This document shows positions 60,706-64,000 of a stretch of DNA of 64,000 nt, piece by piece. The notes under the pieces were generated by a model, which made no database searches, had not been told where the DNA came from, and saw nothing but the letters and a program-made list of their open reading frames with translations. Both the position numbers and the translations under genes were made by a program. Location: positions 62,001-126,000 of the forward strand of contig JACKDV010000008.1 of the NCBI GenBank assembly GCA_020633315.1, in the 5' to 3' direction. The DNA is from Myxococcales bacterium. GTDB taxonomy: Bacteria; Myxococcota_A; Polyangia; Nannocystales; Nannocystaceae. Each line of letters starts with the position of its first letter. Positions within the stretch are counted from its first letter, which is position 1.

Positions 60706-60813
60706 ACGACCCCCTCAGTCCCCCCAGGCGCCCCAAGGGCGCGTGAGCCGCCCGACCCCGCACCAACTCCAACCCCTGGAAGGCTCTCCTCCCCGAGGCC
60801 CGACCCCAACGAA

Positions 60814-60841
60814 GGCTCGCTCTCTTCCCCCAGAGCGAGCC
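60814..60841. repeat. Hairpin GGCTCGCTCT / AGAGCGAGCC
   Basis: A perfect 10-bp stem with an 8-nt pyrimidine loop (60814-60823 with 60832-60841) in the C-rich gap between the NtrC-like gene and the small minus-strand ORF. Confidence 0.55.
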
Positions 60842-60895
60842 CATCCCCCAAACGAGCCGGCGAGGCCCCTCCCCCGGGCCGCCGGATCCCCCATC

Positions 60896-60925
60896 AGGGC
60901 CCGCCTCTCCTCCCAGGGGCGGGCC
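60896..60925 (-). terminator. Hairpin just after the small minus-strand ORF
   Basis: GGGCCCGCC (60896-60904) pairs perfectly with GGCGGGCCC (60917-60925), 12-nt loop, beginning 4 bp beyond the stop of the 59-codon ORF. No T tract, so a probable but unproven terminator. Confidence 0.5.
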
Positions 60926-60929
60926 CTCG

Positions 60930-61109
60930 TCACATGGGGCGCTCGTCGGAGCGCGGCGGGGCCTCCGGGGCGAACAGACGCTCGACGTTGCGGCGCCAGG
61001 CGTCGCTGGCTTCCCGCGAGAAGCGAAGGCCGAGGGCGACGAGCGCTCGATCGAGCTCGTCCTCGTCGCGATCTCGGTCCCCGAGGGGCGATGGAATCGG
61101 CGGCTCCAC
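60930..61109 (-). CDS. Small acidic/basic protein, hypothetical
   Basis: A 59-residue frame starting at GTG 61109. The middle (D-E-D-E-L-D-R-A-L-V-A-L-G-L and A-W-R-R-N-V-E-R-L-F-A-P) looks like two amphipathic helices; the layout L-x-A-L-G-L-x-6-x-W-R-x-N-V-E-R-L recalls the AtzG-like (DUF4089) small subunits, but this is a weak match. A hairpin follows its stop at once, which supports a real transcript end. There is no clear ribosome binding site. The adjacent GTG-led divergent helicase starts 93 bp away. Confidence 0.45.
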   Translation of the reverse strand: MEPPIPSPLGDRDRDEDELDRALVALGLRFSREASDAWRRNVERLFAPEAPPRSDERPM

Positions 61110-61202
61110 GCACCCCGTGGTTGCTGCTCCGAGCAAAAGGTTCGCGCCTTTCTCCGGGTGCGCTTGCGCGAGTCGGGCCGGGGGCGATACCCCTGGGCGA
61201 AG

Positions 61203-63818
61203 GTGTCGACGCGCCAGGACGAGCCCGCGGGGGAGCAGCGAGGGGAGCACGCAGGGCCGGCCACGCTGGGCTCGTTCCTGCCCGGTGACGGTCGGCTGGA
61301 GGGGGACGAGATCCTCGAGCGATTCCTGGCCTGGGTCGACGCCCAGGGGCTCGAGCTCTACCCCGCGCAGGAGGAAGCGGTGCTCGAGCTGATGGGCGGT
61401 CGGCACGTGGTGCTCGCCACCCCCACCGGCTCGGGCAAGTCGCTGGTCGCCCTCGCCATGCACTTCCGGGCGCTGTGCCTCGGCCAGCGCAGCATCTACA
61501 CCAGCCCGATCAAGGCGCTGGTCAACGAGAAGTTCTTCGACCTGTGCCGCCAGCTCGGGGCCCACAACGTGGGCATGACCACCGGTGACGCCTCGATCAA
61601 CCCGCGAGCGCCGGTGCTGTGCTGCACGGCGGAGATCCTCGCCAACCTCGCGCTGCGCGAGGACGTGCAGACCCCGGCCGACGCGGTGGTGATGGACGAG
61701 TTCCACTACTTCAGCGACGCCGATCGGGGCATGGCCTGGCAGCTCCCGCTGCTGATCCTGCGGGACGCGACCTTCCTGCTGATGTCGGCCACCCTGGGCG
61801 ACGTCTCCGACTTCGAGCGCCAGATCACCGACTTCACGGGCCGCGAGCTCGCGCTGGTGCGCTCGCGGCAGCGGCCGGTCCCGCTCGACTTCGAGTACCG
61901 CGAGACCCCGCTGCACGAGACCATCCACGATCTGGCCATGACCGGGAAGGCGCCGGTCTACGTGGTCAACTTCACCCAGCGCGAGGCCGCCGAGCAGGCG
62001 CAGAATCTCACCAGCATCAACCTGTGCACCAAGGAGGAGAAGCGGGCCATCGCCGAGGCGATCGGGGACTTCCGCTTCGACACCCACTACGGCAAGGACA
62101 TCAAGCGCTACCTGCTCCACGGGATCGGCCTGCACCACGCGGGCCTGCTGCCCAAGTACCGCAACCTCGTGGAGCGCCTGTCGCAGCGGGGGCTGCTCAA
62201 GATCATCTCGGGCACCGACACCCTCGGGGTGGGGGTCAACGTGCCCATCCGCTCGGTGCTCTTCGCCAAGCTGTGCAAGTTCGACGGCGAGAAGGTCCGC
62301 ATCCTCGCGGTGCGGGACTTCAAGCAGATCGCGGGGCGGGCCGGTCGCAAGGGCTTCGACGAGCGCGGCTGGGTGATCGCGCAGGCGCCCGAGCACGTGA
62401 TCGAGAACAAGCGCCTCGAGGCCAAGGCGGCGGCGGGCAAGGGCAACAAGAAGAAGTTCGTGCGACGCAAGCCCCCCGAGCGCGGCTACGTGCCCTGGGA
62501 CGAGACCACGCTGCACAAGCTGCTCGAGTCGGATCCCGAGCCCCTCGACTCGCGCTTCGAGGTCACCCACGGGATGCTGCTGACGGTGCTCGATCGCGAC
62601 TTCAACGTGGATCAGCCCCACGGCGGCTACCGGCGGATCATCGAGATCATCGGGCGCTCCTACGAGCGCGAGGGCGCCCGCAAGCGCCACCGCCGGCAGG
62701 CGGCGCTGCTGTTCCGGCACCTGCGCGAGGCCGGGATCATCGAGCTCGCGCACCCCCGGGGCTGGCCGCGTCGCTGCGTGCGGGTCAACCCGGAGCTGCA
62801 GCGCGACTTCTCGCTGCACCACACCCTCTCGCTGTACCTGCTCGACGCCCTCGGCCAGCTCCCCGGCGACGCTCCCGAGTTCGCGTTCGACGTGCTCAGC
62901 CTGGTGGAGTCCATCCTCGAGAACCCGCGGGCGGTGCTGCTGCGTCAGCTCGACTACGCCAAGGGGGAGCTGGTGCAGCAGCTCAAGGCCGACGGCGTGG
63001 AGTACGAAAAGCGCATGGAGGAGCTCGAGCGCGTCGAGTACCCCAAGCCCCTGGCCGACTTCGTCTACCACAGCTTCGACGACTTCCGAGTCACCCACCC
63101 GTGGGTGCGGGGCGAGAACGTCAGCCCCAAGTCGATCGCCCGCGACATCGTGGAGCGCCACGCGAGCTTCAACGAGTACGTCAAGGAGTACGGGCTCGGC
63201 CGCAGCGAGGGGGTGCTGCTGCGCTACCTCAGCCAGGCCTACAAGACGCTGCTGCAGAACGTGCCCGCCGACTACCGCACCGAAGCGATGGACGATCTCA
63301 TCGCCCAGCTGCGGGCCACGCTGGCGCGGGTGGACTCGAGCCTGATCCGCGAGTGGGAGCGCCTGATGGCGGGCGAGACCGAGGCGCGGATCCTCGCGGT
63401 GGTGGCGGGCGAGCCGGAGCCCGAGCCGACCGCCTTCGATCCCAGCGCGGATCCCCGGGCGTTCGCGGCCCGGGTGCGGGCCGAGCTGCACGCGGTGGTG
63501 CGAGCCCTCGCGCGCGGCGATCTCGAGGAGGCGCTCGGCGGCCTCGCCCCCGATGTCGACGATCCCTGGACGATCGAGCGGCTCGAGCAGGCCGTCGCCG
63601 GCGTGCTCGAGGAGGAGGGGGAGCTCGACTACGGCGCGCCGTCGCGCTCTCCCTCGCTCACCCGCATCGTGTCGACCGAGGCGCGGCGCTGGTCGGTGGA
63701 GCACACCCTGGTCGGCTCGCAGGGGCCGTCGCCCTGGCGGCTGTGCGGCGAGATCGATCTGCGCGATCCCGAGGCCGGCGACGGTCCGCTGGTGCGCCTG
63801 CGAGAGATCGCAGGCTGA
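61203..63818 (+). CDS. Ski2-like DEAD/DEAH-box helicase with DUF3516
   Basis: An 871-residue helicase. Motif I is A-T-P-T-G-S-G-K-S, motif II D-E-F-H (in V-V-M-D-E-F-H-Y-F), motif III S-A-T, motif VI Q-I-A-G-R-A-G-R. After the RecA domains comes a winged-helix/ratchet region and a C-terminal DUF3516-type half (residues about 430-871). The D-E-F-H box and QxxGRAGR place it in the Ski2-like superfamily 2 group used in RNA processing or DNA repair. GTG 61203 is chosen; GTG 61158 would add 15 basic residues. It converges with a GreA-type gene 44 bp away. Confidence 0.9.
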   Translation: MSTRQDEPAGEQRGEHAGPATLGSFLPGDGRLEGDEILERFLAWVDAQGLELYPAQEEAVLELMGGRHVVLATPTGSGKSLVALAMHFRALCLGQRSIYTSPIKALVNEKFFDLCRQLGAHNVGMTTGDASINPRAPVLCCTAEILANLALREDVQTPADAVVMDEFHYFSDADRGMAWQLPLLILRDATFLLMSATLGDVSDFERQITDFTGRELALVRSRQRPVPLDFEYRETPLHETIHDLAMTGKAPVYVVNFTQREAAEQAQNLTSINLCTKEEKRAIAEAIGDFRFDTHYGKDIKRYLLHGIGLHHAGLLPKYRNLVERLSQRGLLKIISGTDTLGVGVNVPIRSVLFAKLCKFDGEKVRILAVRDFKQIAGRAGRKGFDERGWVIAQAPEHVIENKRLEAKAAAGKGNKKKFVRRKPPERGYVPWDETTLHKLLESDPEPLDSRFEVTHGMLLTVLDRDFNVDQPHGGYRRIIEIIGRSYEREGARKRHRRQAALLFRHLREAGIIELAHPRGWPRRCVRVNPELQRDFSLHHTLSLYLLDALGQLPGDAPEFAFDVLSLVESILENPRAVLLRQLDYAKGELVQQLKADGVEYEKRMEELERVEYPKPLADFVYHSFDDFRVTHPWVRGENVSPKSIARDIVERHASFNEYVKEYGLGRSEGVLLRYLSQAYKTLLQNVPADYRTEAMDDLIAQLRATLARVDSSLIREWERLMAGETEARILAVVAGEPEPEPTAFDPSADPRAFAARVRAELHAVVRALARGDLEEALGGLAPDVDDPWTIERLEQAVAGVLEEEGELDYGAPSRSPSLTRIVSTEARRWSVEHTLVGSQGPSPWRLCGEIDLRDPEAGDGPLVRLREIAG

Positions 63819-63862
63819 GAGCGGGCCGTAGCGCACGTGGCGCAATTACGAGCGGCCCGCGG

Positions 63863-64000
63863 CTAGTCGTCGAGCGACGGGCGCTCGCCGTAGCTGACCC
63901 GCAGGATGGTGAAGTAGGCGTCGCCGCGGGGACGCCGGACCTCGACCTCGTCGTCTACGTGCTTTCCGAGCAGCGCGCGCCCCATGGGCGACTCGACGCT
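63863..64000 (-). CDS. greA: Transcript cleavage factor GreA/GreB family, 3' part
   Basis: The window ends inside this minus-strand gene; 45 codons and the stop are present. The segment S-V-E-S-P-M-G-R-A-L-L-G-K-H-V-D-D-E-V-E-V matches the FKBP-like C-terminal domain of GreA/GreB (S-P-L/M-G-x-A-L-L-G-K), which docks the factor on the RNA polymerase secondary channel. The coiled-coil N-terminus lies beyond the window, so GreA and GreB (or a Gre-like paralogue) cannot be separated. Confidence 0.85.
   Translation of the reverse strand, partial: SVESPMGRALLGKHVDDEVEVRRPRGDAYFTILRVSYGERPSLDD

Noticed and set aside
63819..63862. GCGGGCC/GGCCCGC pair as a terminator between the helicase and the Gre gene
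   Set aside because: Only a 7-bp stem with a 26-nt loop and no T tract; too weak to list as a feature.

Overview
This window looks like chromosomal DNA of a high-GC Myxococcota bacterium, probably close to Nannocystales (inference). The grounds are the very strong G/C third-position bias, which creates long antisense shadow frames; many lipoproteins whose mature N-termini are low-complexity Thr/Ser/Gly/Asp linkers; Cys-rich myxobacterial modules (C-D-D-G-N repeats, I-C-D-N-G-x-D-D-D-G-D repeats); a Pkn-type Ser/Thr kinase fused to a P-loop ATPase; and a PilZ/receiver/DUF4388 protein. No rRNA, tRNA, insertion sequence, phage gene or CRISPR array was seen.

Layout. 1-9.1 kb: two overlapping SPFH/band-7 membrane proteins with a clear intrinsic terminator, a divergent M16 peptidase lipoprotein, a SHOCT protein with Gly-Tyr-Gly repeats, and a membrane-fused spermidine synthase-like protein. 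9.2-11.6 kb: a two-domain flavoenzyme of the aminobenzoyl-CoA monooxygenase/reductase type, followed by a kinase gene scrap. 11.7-17.2 kb: the phosphate operon pstS-pstC-pstA-pstB-phoU behind a good PHO box, with a divergent HemF-family gene at its end. 17.2-25.9 kb: a ChaN-domain lipoprotein, an alpha/beta-hydrolase lipoprotein, a methyltransferase, an exported protein, the kinase-ATPase fusion, a truncated FAD oxidoreductase and a YbaK deacylase. 26-34.3 kb: two coupled SGNH lipoproteins, a CxxCH lipoprotein divergent from a His/Asp-rich lipoprotein, a polytopic membrane protein and a secreted zinc metalloprotease. 34.5-40.9 kb: an acyl-CoA ligase, both methylmalonyl-CoA mutase subunits and a dienelactone hydrolase. 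40.9-46.7 kb: a fibrinogen-like lipoprotein, class I lysyl-tRNA synthetase, and a coupled trio of a membrane retropepsin-like protease, a GIDE-like membrane protein and a repeat lipoprotein. 47-50.9 kb: a PilZ/receiver/DUF4388 protein, an orphan histidine kinase with a small lipoprotein, and Fur with a 59-residue Cys-x2-Cys membrane protein. 51-64 kb: xseB-ispA, a lipoprotein and a TPR protein, an FHA-GGDEF cyclase coupled to a lytic transglycosylase, dapD, a degenerate NtrC-like regulator behind an unusual repeat-rich promoter, a Ski2-like helicase and the 3' end of a GreA-type gene.

Many neighbours are translationally coupled through ATGA or GTGA overlaps: the SPFH pair, pstC-pstA-pstB, the SGNH pair, mutA-mutB, the retropepsin trio, xseB-ispA and the cyclase-transglycosylase pair. 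The best candidates for something undescribed are the retropepsin/GIDE/lipoprotein trio, the kinase-ATPase fusion, the NtrC-like protein that has lost its ATPase motifs together with its CGTCA-rich control region, and the HemF paralogue attached to the phosphate operon. These functional ideas are inference from motifs and context.
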